64,000 bases of DNA from Chitinophagales bacterium (GCA_013299105.1 JAAFJY010000010.1:1-64000); one strand, 5' to 3'; shown: positions 1 through 8,924, numbered from the stretch's first letter. Notes: generated by a model not told the origin, from the letters alone. A program made the numbers and translations.

Positions 1-48
1 GATTCTGGACTTTTCTTCGGCTCCAAATTTGCGGCGTGTCCGTCCCAT
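1..48 (-). CDS. IS3-type transposase OrfA, N-terminus only (runs off the window)
   Basis: Sixteen codons are visible on the minus strand, from an ATG at 48-46 to the window edge, reading MGRTRRKFGAEEKSRI. The basic start followed by RRKF and an acidic/basic helix resembles the start of IS3-family OrfA helix-turn-helix proteins, which bind the element's ends and are joined to OrfB by frameshifting. This is family resemblance over a very short stretch. The rest lies outside the window, so an unrelated small basic protein cannot be excluded. Confidence 0.45.
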   Translation of the reverse strand, partial: MGRTRRKFGAEEKSRI

Positions 49-125
49 TTTTTTGATGTTTGGTGGTGAAGATAACACGACCTTTTTTCACTATAAAACC
101 TGTCCAGTTTTTGGGGAGTACTTCA
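1..125 (-). mobile_element. Edge of a probable IS3-family insertion sequence
   Basis: About 70 nt upstream of the OrfA-like start lies a motif read on the minus strand as CCCCAAAAACTGGACAGG (about 99-116). It resembles the CCCCAAAAA-type terminal inverted repeats of several IS3-family elements. The boundary near 125 is estimated; the other end is outside the window, so neither a target-site duplication nor completeness can be judged. Confidence 0.4.
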
Positions 126-170
126 CAGTTGACGTTTTTGGTGGGCTATTAAATTTCAAGATACCAGGAG

Positions 171-788
171 TTATGCAAACTCCGATCCCTCCTCTTTGAG
201 GTATTTTCCCACTGAAAAAGTAAGCCCTTCCAGGATTTCGATGTCCTGGCACCAATCAATGACTTGCCAATTGGCTTGTGGCGTTGCTACCACCACCGTT
301 TTGCTTTCAGAAAAAATCCAAATTACTTTTTCAACGCCAAAAGCTAAGAGCCTTTGGGTTTTCTGGGTGTAGTACAAGTTCGAATCATCAGCTTCAATGT
401 TGACATCGACTTCAATTTGAAGCTTGGGTGGAATGGCTAGATAATGCTTGCCGATTGCTTTTACAGGGAGATTTTCAACGTTGTAAATAGCAATATCAGC
501 AGCAAGATTGTTCTTTTTGTCAAGGTGCAAACCTTGTTCATTGGTAAACACATGAAAGTGTTTTTCATGGAGCCCGCGGTAAAGAATACGCAACAAATAT
601 TGAATAATGATCCCTTGCAAACCACTGGCACCCATGATGTCTTCAATTGTTTTTTCGCCGCTTAAAACTGCTCCGTAACCTTTATAATAAATAGGTTTTC
701 CGTCCATGATCTCGGCAATGAGACTGTTTGGTATCGCCTTTTTGGACTTTTTTGTACGCCTTAATTTAGGTTCTTTGGTTGCAATCAT
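171..788 (-). CDS. Uma2 family (DUF820) PD-(D/E)XK nuclease-like protein
   Basis: A 205-aa protein with the Uma2/DUF820 fold, a restriction-endonuclease-like domain found in many copies in cyanobacteria and Bacteroidota; its physiological role is not established. Visible signatures are the ADIAIYN strand around residue 97, matching the conserved PDI/ADI acidic position, and the PPKLQIEVDV segment around 120-129, where family members carry the second acidic residue. Next comes the usual region in which strands alternate with a helix (KTQRLLAFGVEKVIWIF). The N-terminus is lysine-rich. The gene stands alone between an IS edge and the trehalase gene. A second family member lies at 8925-9590 but is not closely similar. 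Confidence 0.85.
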   Translation of the reverse strand: MIATKEPKLRRTKKSKKAIPNSLIAEIMDGKPIYYKGYGAVLSGEKTIEDIMGASGLQGIIIQYLLRILYRGLHEKHFHVFTNEQGLHLDKKNNLAADIAIYNVENLPVKAIGKHYLAIPPKLQIEVDVNIEADDSNLYYTQKTQRLLAFGVEKVIWIFSESKTVVVATPQANWQVIDWCQDIEILEGLTFSVGKYLKEEGSEFA

Positions 789-850
789 TTTCGAAACTCA
801 GATTTTGTGCAAAATAAGCTTTTTGTGCAATTAAATCAAGCGGAATGAGT

Positions 851-2455
851 TCACTGCTTCATCAACTTGAGCTCTTCCAGCCCCCGGAAAACGCCATTGC
901 TCCAACCGAAGCCGTCTTGCACGGGGTATTCACCGCCACCTGCTTCCAGGCCCATGTCGTAAACGTTGTATTTTTCCACCATTTTACCAGTGGCTTTGTA
1001 CACCTTGGTATTGATGGCCAGCCAACGTTGGCGCAGGGTTTCAGCCAGGTCATTGTGGCCGTAGTTGCGCATGGCTTGGAAAGTCACGTACTGCAAAGGG
1101 GCCCAACCATTGGGCGCATCCCACTGTTGACCAGTTTTGAGTGGTGTGCAAGGCACCCCACCAGCCTTTAGAAATTCCTTTTGGATTTTATTTTGACACC
1201 GCAAGGCCTGGTCGCGTGAGGCCATTCCCATGAACAAAGGGAAAATCCCAGCAATAGAAGGCACTGGGGTAAATTGTTTGGCTTTCCAGTCATAATCCAT
1301 GAAAAAACCGCCTTTGGCATCCCAGCAGTATTGCAAAATCGCTGCTTTTCGAGCTTCAGCCTTGACCACAAAGGTCTTCGCCAATTCGGTATCTCGCTTG
1401 GCCTCGGCGGCCTGGGCAATGGTCATTTCCAGGTGATAAAGCAAGCAGTTGAGGTCAACTGGGATGATGTCGGTGGTATGGATGGTACTCAAGTCATTGG
1501 GATCGCGGAGCCAGCGGCTGCTGAAATCCCAACCCGATTCACAAGCCGAGCGAATGTCTTGGTAAATTTCTTTGGCGGGTCGATTGCTTTTTTGGGCGGT
1601 TTCTACATCTGCTGCGTACATCTCAGCACGAGGGACCGTAGCGTTATCCCAATAACGATTGAGGATTGCCCCCTCGGCCAGCCATACGCTGTGTTCTAGG
1701 GCTGGTTTGTCGGCCTTGAGCTTGTCTGAACCACGCATCCAAAAGGCGTATTCTTTTTGCAGTTGGGGCAAATACTTGAGCAATATTTCAGGTTTTTTGC
1801 CATCGTCAGCAGCCAACGACACCATCATGGCAAAATATGGTGGTTGTGAACGAGACAAATAATAGGTGCGGTTGCCATTGGGAATAAAACCAATGGTATC
1901 GATGAGGTAAGCGAAATTGTCGAGCATGTTGTTTACCAAATCCATACGGCCATCCGCTTTCAGGCCTAGCATGGTGAAATACGAATCCCAATAATACACT
2001 TCCCCAAAACGCCCGCCGGGTACTACAAAAGGCTTGGGCAAGGGGATCAGCGAGCCGCTGGAAATGGCGTCGGGCTGGCGGGTTAAAACGTCCCAAAGGG
2101 ATTTGATGTGCTCCGCTGTGCTACGCGAAGTATCTGCTTTAAAGTTGCTGGAATATTGGTGTGGCCGCTCAAAATGCTCCTCCACAAATGCTTTCAGGTC
2201 AAAGCCAGGCTCGTTCTTGGCTTTCTCATAGGCAGCCATGATCGCAGCAGGTTTCATCTTGGGGGTGCAATCAGGAAAGGTTTTTCCATCGGGAAAAACC
2301 TTATTCATTTGAACGTCGATAAACAATTGGCCAAATCGTTTCACAGGATCATACAAGTGAATTGCGTTCCCCCGGGACACAGTGGTCTTGTTTTCTTGAC
2401 GGCAGGCTGTGGACAACAATAACAAGGCAAGTGCCATGAGTGGTGCAGGTTTCAT
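851..2455 (-). CDS. treA: Trehalase, GH37, lipoprotein
   Basis: Hydrolyses alpha,alpha-trehalose to two glucoses, probably outside the cytoplasm. An upstream ATG at 2491 is possible, but the start at 2455 begins directly with a signal peptide ending in the lipobox LSTAC (Cys18), so it is preferred; it gives 534 aa, normal for GH37. Both GH37 signatures are present: PGGRFGEVYYWDSYF at about residues 146-160, and QQWDAPNGWAP in the C-terminal third. The glycine-rich GGGEYPVQDGFGWSNGV segment sits near the C-terminus. Neighbours are unrelated, so it is probably a single-gene unit. The downstream Uma2 gene is on the same strand but 62 bp away. Confidence 0.95.
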   Translation of the reverse strand: MKPAPLMALALLLLSTACRQENKTTVSRGNAIHLYDPVKRFGQLFIDVQMNKVFPDGKTFPDCTPKMKPAAIMAAYEKAKNEPGFDLKAFVEEHFERPHQYSSNFKADTSRSTAEHIKSLWDVLTRQPDAISSGSLIPLPKPFVVPGGRFGEVYYWDSYFTMLGLKADGRMDLVNNMLDNFAYLIDTIGFIPNGNRTYYLSRSQPPYFAMMVSLAADDGKKPEILLKYLPQLQKEYAFWMRGSDKLKADKPALEHSVWLAEGAILNRYWDNATVPRAEMYAADVETAQKSNRPAKEIYQDIRSACESGWDFSSRWLRDPNDLSTIHTTDIIPVDLNCLLYHLEMTIAQAAEAKRDTELAKTFVVKAEARKAAILQYCWDAKGGFFMDYDWKAKQFTPVPSIAGIFPLFMGMASRDQALRCQNKIQKEFLKAGGVPCTPLKTGQQWDAPNGWAPLQYVTFQAMRNYGHNDLAETLRQRWLAINTKVYKATGKMVEKYNVYDMGLEAGGGEYPVQDGFGWSNGVFRGLEELKLMKQ

Positions 2456-2652
2456 GTCAGCAAAAAAATTTACACGCAGCGACTGATGCAACTTTGGAAA
2501 AATTTGGTTGGAGGCTCTAAAAATACAGTTTTTCCAAATAATCAGGTACTATGAGCTTATTTTTTACTGAAAAATCCTGTTTTTTCAAGATAAATGGATG
2601 CCGAAAGAAACAGTTGGGGCTGAAGCTAGGAAAACTAAAACCCGTGGTGTTT

Positions 2653-2687
2653 GAGCTACATTAAAATGGACGTATTTGCTTTTGAGG
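2653..2687 (+). repeat. Half copy of dispersed repeat family B (left arm)
   Basis: The stretch GAGCTACATTAAAATGG, then TATTTGCTTTTGAGG, matches the left arm of the 125-bp family B element (compare 10986 and 29247). It runs straight into the left end of a family A element at 2688. No right arm is seen. It may be a remnant truncated by insertion of the family A copy. Confidence 0.55.
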
Positions 2688-2998
2688 CTTAGTGACAAGC
2701 CACGAATAAACCTTACCAAATCGCAACTGCATACTTTATAGATTATGCCCTCGCTGCGAGAGGCCATTTTTGGAACACGGATAAAATTGGGTTTGGGTGT
2801 GTTTGTTTGGGTGTGAGTGTGAGAAAACCCCATTTTCAAGCGATCAGAGACAAAAGTTAAAGCTCGAAGTTCTCACACCCGAACCCACACTTACACACTC
2901 CACACCCATTCTTGCGGATTTCCAGCATGACGTTGACCATGATGTTGACAATTGGCAATTAAAAAATTGGTAAGGTTTATTTTTGAACCGTTACTTAG
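2688..2998 (+). repeat. Dispersed repeat family A, copy 1 (311 bp, inverted ends)
   Basis: This lies in the gap between treA and the YbaB gene. It is highly similar along its length to 23542-23852 (also 311 bp) and, inverted, to 28790-29101. The ends are imperfect inverted repeats sharing the core AATAAACCTTACCA, at the left near 2706 and in reverse complement on the right near 2968. The interior holds GT-rich/CA-rich runs. An apparent small reading frame across it (MGFSHTHTQTNTPKPN) recurs only because the DNA recurs. No transposase is present, so it resembles a MITE-like non-autonomous element. Confidence 0.8.
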
Positions 2999-3059
2999 CA
3001 AAAAAGGAATACAACTTCTTACTCAATTTGAGAACCAAATTGATTCATACTTTTTTATA

Positions 3060-3374
3060 TCATTTAAAAAAACCATCCAATCCCGGGGGCAACATGTCCT
3101 TGAACAGTTTTTCACTTTCTTCAGCCTCTTTTTCATGGGCGTCTTCCAACACCCGATTGATCCCTACCAGCAGCAGATCTTCCAGTTCCTCATGATCCGC
3201 AGTTTTCAGCCATTCAGGGTCGATGCTGATGTTGCTCAATTGGCGATTGCCGTTGGCACTGATTTTGATTTTGCCTTCAGCGACTTCAGCGTCCACGATG
3301 ATAGTAGCGAGTTTTTCTCTCAAGGCTTCTTGTTGGGCATCCATATTGCCAAACATATCGTCTAGTCCAAACAT
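3060..3374 (-). CDS. YbaB/EbfC family nucleoid-associated protein
   Basis: A 104-aa protein beginning MFGLDDMFGNM and ending MLPPGLDGFFK. It has the family layout: an N-terminal amphipathic helix, the strand pair around GKIKISANGNRQLSNISID (residues about 34-52), and a C-terminal helix (ELEDLLLVGINRVLEDAHEK). YbaB/EbfC proteins are small dimeric DNA-binding proteins, often encoded beside dnaX-recR, but here the gene stands alone between repeat-rich gaps. Length and ends match the family. The DNA-binding role is inferred from the family. Confidence 0.88.
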   Translation of the reverse strand: MFGLDDMFGNMDAQQEALREKLATIIVDAEVAEGKIKISANGNRQLSNISIDPEWLKTADHEELEDLLLVGINRVLEDAHEKEAEESEKLFKDMLPPGLDGFFK

Positions 3375-4450
3375 TGGTTTTTTGTTTTAGTATTCGAGCT
3401 ACTTACAAAGATAAGGAGTTTTACTGAAAACTTCGGAGAACGAGGTCTGAACAATCAAGCTAGTGGTCCAAATTGTAAATCTGCCCCAAGTTCCAGGGGG
3501 CTCTTTGTCTCCGTAGCTGCGTTGTTCGTCGGTCAAATAGTCCACTATTTTCCCTCCTCTCGCCTTGCTACAAAGCCAAATAGCCTGCCTGGAACCTAGG
3601 GGGTATTTGTAATTCGTACCACTAGGCATTTTTGTCTGAACTATTTTTTTTGTCTAAACCAGAATTTGCAGAATTACAGAATTACAGAATTGCAGAATTG
3701 CAAAATTACTTGAATGGTGTTGACCAAAACAAGAATTTTAAAGAATCAGAGAATTGGCCCGCTTCACAGTCATGAACGCTTCATGCCCACTACAAAAATC
3801 GCAAAATCCACAGCCACAGGAACTGTATCAAAAGGTTAAAATGTGATCAAAGGGTAATTTTCTAATGTCATGGATACGCCATTTTGAACATTCTCCGCCT
3901 ATCACTGCTACCACAATGTCAGCCCTACGGGCTTTTTTTTGACTCAACAACCATGTAGCGGTGGCATTATGGTAGTTGAAATGCGGAGTAAGCCCCTGAA
4001 AACTGCGTAGCAGTGGCATTAGAACATTTTGACTTTGTGTTCTGAGACGGTTCCCAGAGTTTTACCAGTTTTTCGATTAGAATGCGACCTTCTTTGGTGA
4101 ATTTCAGTAGCTCAGAGGTCCAATCGGACTTGTACCTTGCCCTCGGTTTTGATGTCCAGATTTCGCAGCGAGCATGGCCGCCCTAAGTGGCTTGTGTTTG
4201 ACAGCGACCAATTTTTCTTCTGGCATGGTGCAACCTCCAAAAACCAGGTAATTTTGACGCAAAATGAGCAAGTCTGGTTTTAAGGATTAAGCCCGTCTGA
4301 TTTTTTGTCCGCTTGGTCGTGTATTATGCCTACCAAAGTCTATTTTTTGAAGCACCAATCAGCGTAAACCCATAATCAATGTGCAAATAATGCGCAGAAT
4401 TTTTAGTTTTGCAATGCCAAAGGGGAACAGAATTCTCCCGGCACATGATC
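3375..4450. other. 1.1-kb intergenic region with repeat family C remnants
   Basis: No convincing gene. At 3424 the sequence CTGAAAACTTCGGAGAA starts a family C element (compare 28577). It is interrupted by about 190 bp and resumes at about 3640 (TTTGTCTAAACCAGAATT), running to about 3825 through repeated GAATTACAGAATT words. A separate pair of related words, TAGCGGTGGCATTA and TAGCAGTGGCATTA, occurs near 3957 and 4007. A 40-codon minus-strand frame at 4104-4226 and a 76-codon frame at 3399-3629 have no recognisable family and are not called. Confidence 0.6.
3921..3940 (+). terminator. Terminator-like hairpin with T tract
   Basis: AGCCC-TAC-GGGCT forms a short five-base-pair stem followed by eight T residues. 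It fits a factor-independent terminator on the + strand, but no + strand gene ends nearby. It may belong to a degenerate element in this gap. Confidence 0.4.
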
Positions 4451-5323
4451 ATGGCCTTGGACCAAGTTGACGTAGATAAGTTGGAAGAGCAGGAAAGCAG
4501 TGTGACGGAAATGTCATTTCTGGACCATTTGGAGGAATTGCGTTGGCATATCCTCAAATCGCTTTCAGCAATAGCAGTTTTTGGTGTTGTGCTCTTTATT
4601 TTCCAGGAATGGATGTTCAAAACCATCGTTTTTGGACCTACCAAAGGCGATTTCATCACTTATCGGGTGCTTTGTGGATTGTCAAAAAGCCTGGGGCTGG
4701 GGGACGCAATTTGTTTTACTGCACCTGAATTTAAAATGCAAGCTACCACTTTTGGCGAACCCTTCGTCACCAGTATGTTGGTAGCATTTTGGATGGGGCT
4801 GGTGATTGCTTCTCCGTATATTTTACGCCAAATCTGGCTTTTTATTAGTCCGGGCTTGTATGATAAAGAGCGCAAGGCTGCACGCGGCATGGTGACTATT
4901 TGTTCTGCACTATTCATGCTAGGGGTATTTTTTGGCTACTTTGTATTGGCTCCTTTTTCAATTCGCTTTCTAGTGGGGTATACTATTCCTGGGGTCACGA
5001 ACATTCCTACGATGAGTTCCTACCTGAACTATTTAATCATGTTTACCATCCCGATTGGCTTGGTATTTGAGTTGCCGATTGTGGTGTATTTCTTGGCTCG
5101 TATTGGCCTGGTCACCGGCAATGACATGCGCAGCTATCGCCGTCATGCCATTGTGGTAATTCTCATTGTCGCGGGTATTATCACTCCGCCAGATGTGGTT
5201 TCTCAAATGATGGTCACGATACCCCTGTACATCCTATACGAAGTGAGCATCGTTATCGCTAAACGGGTAGCTCCCAAAGAGGAAGAGGACGACGACGCTC
5301 CTAAAGCCTTGCCGCAAGGCTAA
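4451..5323 (+). CDS. tatC: Twin-arginine translocase subunit TatC
   Basis: Inner-membrane component of the Tat system that recognises twin-arginine signal peptides of folded cargo. The N-terminal signature FLDHLEELRWHILKSL (about residues 22-37) is the TatC LxHLxELR motif. FGEPF in the first periplasmic loop region carries the conserved Glu, and six hydrophobic segments follow. ATGs at 4409 and 4445 are also in frame; 4451 is chosen because the preceding residues look non-native, giving 290 aa. The charged tail (EEEDDDAPKALPQG) is unlike Escherichia TatC. A perfect GCCTTGC/GCAAGGC inverted repeat overlaps the stop codon, without a T tract. tatA is not in the window. Confidence 0.95.
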   Translation: MALDQVDVDKLEEQESSVTEMSFLDHLEELRWHILKSLSAIAVFGVVLFIFQEWMFKTIVFGPTKGDFITYRVLCGLSKSLGLGDAICFTAPEFKMQATTFGEPFVTSMLVAFWMGLVIASPYILRQIWLFISPGLYDKERKAARGMVTICSALFMLGVFFGYFVLAPFSIRFLVGYTIPGVTNIPTMSSYLNYLIMFTIPIGLVFELPIVVYFLARIGLVTGNDMRSYRRHAIVVILIVAGIITPPDVVSQMMVTIPLYILYEVSIVIAKRVAPKEEEDDDAPKALPQG

Positions 5324-5383
5324 ACTGAGTAAACCTTTGTTTAAGGTTGATCTTCTAACCTTTACTGTTCAACTACCTTTTTC

Positions 5384-5839
5384 ATGCAACGACTATCCAG
5401 TAACTTGACACTGTTCTTTAAAATATTTTTACCCATCATGTGGTTAGTATTTTTTGGTGCTACTACCTTGGCTTTTTTTGCTGGAAGATCAGCTGGCATG
5501 GGTTTTGAAGCCCCACTGACTCTAAAACTAGTGATGTTGGTCATCTTTATCAGTGGTGCGGTTTCTTTATATTTTACCTTGTTGAACTTAAAAAGGATAG
5601 AAATTGGGTCAGAAGGAGTATTTGTATCCAATTATTTCACACACCTGAAATACAAAATTGAAGACGTAGATTCCATCACGGTTACGTCTTTCCTGATCTT
5701 ATCTGTCGCGACTTTGCGCCTGAAATCTGCTGGTACCTTTGGCAAGAACATTCGTTTTATCCCCAGCGGAAGCAATTTTCGACCTTTTTGGGATGCGCAT
5801 CCGGAATTGAAAGCCCGGTTGATGCCGGAGAAGAAGTGA
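5384..5839 (+). CDS. Small membrane protein of unknown function
   Basis: A 151-aa protein with two hydrophobic segments, about residues 9-32 (FFKIFLPIMWLVFFGATTLAF) and 47-67 (LVMLVIFISGAVSLYFTLL). A soluble beta-rich tail of about 80 residues follows, starting near KRIEIGSEGVFVSNYF. The layout of two membrane spans followed by a short sheet-rich domain resembles bacterial PH-like membrane proteins, but no family was recognised. It lies 60 bp downstream of tatC on the same strand and could be co-transcribed. No function is proposed. Confidence 0.7.
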   Translation: MQRLSSNLTLFFKIFLPIMWLVFFGATTLAFFAGRSAGMGFEAPLTLKLVMLVIFISGAVSLYFTLLNLKRIEIGSEGVFVSNYFTHLKYKIEDVDSITVTSFLILSVATLRLKSAGTFGKNIRFIPSGSNFRPFWDAHPELKARLMPEKK

Positions 5840-5869
5840 CATTACAAATTTCGCTCTGAAGCGAAAAAT

Positions 5870-5888
5870 ATTCGTGGCTTGTCACTTA
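5870..5888. repeat. Solo end of repeat family A
   Basis: These 19 nt (ATTCGTGGCTTGTCACTTA) match the outer end of family A as seen at 29083-29101. They lie immediately downstream of the PLP enzyme stop codon. This is a fragment only; no internal family A sequence accompanies it. Confidence 0.55.
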
Positions 5889-5889
5889 T

Positions 5890-6810
5890 TCAAATTTCAT
5901 TAGGCCAACCTTGTAATCCACCGCTGTGCAGCACTACGATTTTGCTGCCTTCCGGTATTTCATTTTTGGAAAGCTGGTCTAAAATGCCGAATAAAAGTTT
6001 GGCCGTGTAAATGGGCTCCAGGGGCAAGTCATGATCATTTTTGATCTGCTGCATGAAGTCAAGCAGCTCCACGGTTGTTTTGCCATAGCCGCCGAAATGA
6101 TAAGCTTCAATGATTTTCCAAGGGGCCTTGCCTTGTTCATTGAGTAGTTTTTCCACTTCTTGCTGCATGAAATTTCCTTTCAACACCGGGAAACCCCATA
6201 CTTCGCAAGGTGACTTGCAAGCCCTGATCATGCCTGCTAGGGTACCGCCCGTGCCACAAGCAGCGGCTATGATGCTGACCCCCGGGCACTGCTCCTGAAT
6301 TTCTTTGCTGATACTTTCTGCTCCCAATACGCCGAGGTAATTGCTGCCTCCTTCGGGGATGATGGCTGCCCTGGGATAAAGGGCTCCAAGTTCTGAGATC
6401 AGTTCCTCTTCCTCTTTTTGGCGGTAACGCGATCTTTCCCAAAATTGCAATTCCATGCCGCAACGCAGACAGTGCAAAAGTGTTGGATTCAGGGGTTCGA
6501 TGCGCTCACCACGCACGATCCCAATTGTTTTGAACCCAAACAAGGCCCCGGCTGAGGCCGTAGCCGCCAAATGATTGGAATAAGGCCCACCAAAAGTGAG
6601 CAAAGTATGGAGTTGCCACTGCCGGGCATTGAAAAGATTGTATTTGAGTTTGCGCCATTTGTTGCCCGAAAAACTACAATCTCCGCGGTAAGCGGGCAGG
6701 CACAGCAAGTCGTCCCGCTTGATGTAGAGCTCAATGCCACGTTCAGCAAGCCCTGGCCAGGGCAGCAGGGCTTGCAATGGACTGGGTGGGTGATTGAGCA
6801 GGCGTTGCAT
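5890..6810 (-). CDS. PLP-dependent ACC deaminase / D-cysteine desulfhydrase family enzyme
   Basis: A 306-aa fold-type II PLP enzyme. The Schiff-base lysine is expected at Lys51 in SGNKWRKLKYN, matching the family GGNKxRKL motif. GGPYSNHLAATA (about 74-85) and the phosphate-binding glycine stretch ACGTGGTLAGM (about 188-198) are also present. Relatives deaminate 1-aminocyclopropane-1-carboxylate or desulfhydrate D-cysteine; sequence alone does not separate these, and desulfhydrase-like activity is more common in bacteria. It may share transcription with the two hydrolase genes upstream (6869 and 7878, same strand). A stray end of repeat family A (5870-5888) lies just past its stop codon. Confidence 0.85.
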   Translation of the reverse strand: MQRLLNHPPSPLQALLPWPGLAERGIELYIKRDDLLCLPAYRGDCSFSGNKWRKLKYNLFNARQWQLHTLLTFGGPYSNHLAATASAGALFGFKTIGIVRGERIEPLNPTLLHCLRCGMELQFWERSRYRQKEEEELISELGALYPRAAIIPEGGSNYLGVLGAESISKEIQEQCPGVSIIAAACGTGGTLAGMIRACKSPCEVWGFPVLKGNFMQQEVEKLLNEQGKAPWKIIEAYHFGGYGKTTVELLDFMQQIKNDHDLPLEPIYTAKLLFGILDQLSKNEIPEGSKIVVLHSGGLQGWPNEI

Positions 6811-6868
6811 GGTGATTTTTGTGAAACTTGCTGACCAACTCCCAAAAGTCGGTCAGCAAGTGATTTGG

Positions 6869-7741
6869 TTACATCCCAAATTTACCTTTCAAATAGGCCA
6901 AAGACTTGCCATAAGCCTCTTTGGTGGCCTCTGGGTCGTGTTTGGGGTTGCTGGGGTTGGCAAAACCGTGCACCCCAGGATAAATTTTATAGTCCACACT
7001 TTTGCCTGCTTCTTTCATTTTGGCGGCAAAATCTTCGATCACAACTTTGGAAATGCGCTCCTCGGTGGCAAAAATGCCGAGTACATCGCAGTTCAAGGTC
7101 TTGAGTTTTTCTACTTCGCGCACGGGCATGCCATAATAAATGATCGAGCCCACGGCCTGTTTGCCACTCAGCAAAGCCGATTTGAGCGACCAACTGCCGC
7201 CAAAGCACCAGCCTACACTGGCCACCTTGGCTTTTTTTCCAGCAAAAGTCAAACCTGCTTTGACGATGTTTTCCAAGCGAGGTTCTTTTACACTTTGCAT
7301 GATTTTACCCGCGTCTTGGGGCGTGGTGGCCACCTGCCCATCGTACATGTCGAGGGCCAAAACGTTGACTTTGCCACCCAAGTCTTTGTAAAATTGATCG
7401 GCTTCGCGGCGGATGTTTTCGTTGAGGCCCCACCATTCCTGGTACACAAAAAGCCACTTGTTCGACTTCTTTGCGGCCTTGACCAGGTAACCCTTGGCTT
7501 CTATCCCATCGCTGGCCGGAAAACTGATGGTTTGCCCCATTTCGGCATAATCCAGGGGCAGCGGAGCCGGATGCAGGGCTTGGAATTCGGGATCGGCAGC
7601 AAAATCGGCCATCTCTTTGGCCTGGGCATAGCACATAACCATGTCCATGTCAAATGGGTCTTGCTGCGGAGCCGGATTGATTTTCACCCCAAATAAAGTG
7701 GTGAAAATGGCTAAAAAGAAAATTTGAGCGAAAGTATTCAT
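6869..7741 (-). CDS. Dienelactone hydrolase family protein, exported
   Basis: An alpha/beta hydrolase of 290 aa with an N-terminal hydrophobic signal segment (about residues 3-19), so probably periplasmic. The nucleophile is Cys179 in VGWCFGGS, as in dienelactone hydrolases, and His258 in GVHGFANPS completes the dyad. The acid is probably Glu228 or 229 in FATEERI, where many relatives have Asp. The dienelactone substrate of chlorocatechol breakdown is unlikely, because no aromatic pathway genes accompany it. Secreted Bacteroidota members are of unknown substrate. The gene is 58 bp upstream of the PLP enzyme and on the same strand. Confidence 0.88.
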   Translation of the reverse strand: MNTFAQIFFLAIFTTLFGVKINPAPQQDPFDMDMVMCYAQAKEMADFAADPEFQALHPAPLPLDYAEMGQTISFPASDGIEAKGYLVKAAKKSNKWLFVYQEWWGLNENIRREADQFYKDLGGKVNVLALDMYDGQVATTPQDAGKIMQSVKEPRLENIVKAGLTFAGKKAKVASVGWCFGGSWSLKSALLSGKQAVGSIIYYGMPVREVEKLKTLNCDVLGIFATEERISKVVIEDFAAKMKEAGKSVDYKIYPGVHGFANPSNPKHDPEATKEAYGKSLAYLKGKFGM

Positions 7742-7877
7742 GCGTGAATGGATTTTATATGAAAGTTGAAAAGTTGAAGGGTTAAAAAGTTGAAAAGCAA
7801 TGGTTCCAAAAGAAGTAATCAGGCATTCATTTTGTTCCTCTCTTCAACATGTAAACATTTCAACACTTCAACTACGT

Positions 7878-8741
7878 TCAATATTGATGAAAGCCCTGGC
7901 TCACAAACTCAAGAACTTCGGGCAGGGCTTCGCGCCAGTAAGTCCAGGTATGGCCGCCATTGCGGATGCGGAATTCGTGCGGGATTTCGCGCTTGCGCAT
8001 GGCGATGTGGACCAGAGAATTGCCCTCGTACAAGAAGTCATCGTCACCGCAGTCGATGTACCAACGCACGGCTTTTTTCTGCTCATCGCTGAGTTTGTTG
8101 ACCAGGGTTACCACGTTTTGGTCGTTAAAAAACGTCTCGATTTGCAGGTCGGTGGCCGTAGAGTCGATGCGGCGTACATTCGTCTTCGCGGCTTCCAGGT
8201 TGAGTGGCCCAGTGGCAGCACTGAGCGGGCAGGCTGAAGAAAACAACTCTGGGTGGTGCAAGGCATACGTAAAGGTTCCGCCGCCACCCATTGACAGACC
8301 TGCCACTGCCCGAAAACGCTTTTCGGTTTTGATGCGGTATTTTTTCTCTACAACTGGCATCAACTCCTTGAAAAAGAAGTCTTCGTACAGCCAGGTGCCG
8401 GTGGCGTTGTTGGCATAGCCCCGGCGGGTGGTATTGGCATCGGGCATTACGATGATCATGGGCGTGGCCTTGCCCTCGCGGATGGCCTTGTCGGCAATGT
8501 GCAAAACTTCGCCAAATTGCACCCAGCCCGTTTGGTCGTCGCCCCCGCCGTGCAGCAGGTACAAAACCGGGTAAGAGCGGGAAGAAGTCTCGTAATCGGG
8601 CGGCAGGTACACAGCGTACTTGCGCTCCATGTTGAGGATTTTGCTGGGCAAGGACAGGTTTTCATAAACCTTGCCCGTTTGGGCGGCGAGGTTCAGACTA
8701 CAAAAGAGCCCAGCGAAGAATATGAGCATTCGGTGTTTCAT
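7878..8741 (-). CDS. Esterase family (esterase D/feruloyl esterase-like) secreted hydrolase
   Basis: An alpha/beta hydrolase of the putative esterase family (PF00756 type). The start at 8741 is chosen over an in-frame ATG at 8828 because it begins MKHRMLIFFAGLFCSLNLAAQ, a clear signal peptide, giving 287 aa. LLHGGGDDQTGW holds the oxyanion loop, GLSMGGGG around Ser150 the nucleophile, CGDDDF the acid and GGHTWTYW the catalytic His. In this group secreted members often act on carbohydrate esters such as feruloyl or acetyl xylan. The substrate cannot be read from the sequence. It is 136 bp upstream of the dienelactone hydrolase family gene. Confidence 0.88.
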   Translation of the reverse strand: MKHRMLIFFAGLFCSLNLAAQTGKVYENLSLPSKILNMERKYAVYLPPDYETSSRSYPVLYLLHGGGDDQTGWVQFGEVLHIADKAIREGKATPMIIVMPDANTTRRGYANNATGTWLYEDFFFKELMPVVEKKYRIKTEKRFRAVAGLSMGGGGTFTYALHHPELFSSACPLSAATGPLNLEAAKTNVRRIDSTATDLQIETFFNDQNVVTLVNKLSDEQKKAVRWYIDCGDDDFLYEGNSLVHIAMRKREIPHEFRIRNGGHTWTYWREALPEVLEFVSQGFHQY

Positions 8742-8875
8742 GATTTTGAAGTTGATAAAAGGATCTGATGGAAAGAATGTTGATAAAGCTAGGGAATTTT
8801 CTGTTTGGCAAAGCTTGTTTTTGTACAAAATCTTATCTCAGGTACTTACGAAAGTATTTGTCATGCCTGATTAGC

Positions 8876-8906
8876 TTGATTTTTAGTTGAAAAACCCTTA
8901 TTTTTG
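8876..8906 (+). promoter_or_regulatory. Bacteroidota-type promoter upstream of Uma2 gene
   Basis: TTG at 8876-8878 and TATTTTTG at 8899-8906 are 20 nt apart. This fits the Bacteroidota -33/-7 pattern (TTTG or TTG, then TAnnTTTG). The predicted transcript start near 8913 leaves a leader of about 12 nt before the ATG at 8925. Assigned by motif and spacing only. Confidence 0.5.
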
Positions 8907-8924
8907 CCTAAAATCGAAGCATAA

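Noticed and set aside
2585-2839. 84-codon frame (MKMGFSHTHTQTNTPKPN), recurring at 23543-23731 and 28790-28981
   Set aside because: It recurs only because the underlying DNA is dispersed repeat family A; the CA/GT-rich composition and lack of a protein family argue against coding.
3399-3629. 76-codon minus-strand frame in the YbaB-tatC gap
   Set aside because: It crosses family C sequence and an inserted segment, has no recognisable domain and no promoter.
4104-4226. 40-codon minus-strand frame MPEEKLVAVKHKPLRAAML...
   Set aside because: Possible decayed gene, but too short and without family resemblance; a continuation in another frame was not convincing.
5305-5321. GCCTTGC/GCAAGGC inverted repeat at the tatC stop codon as a terminator
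   Set aside because: Almost no loop and no T tract follows.
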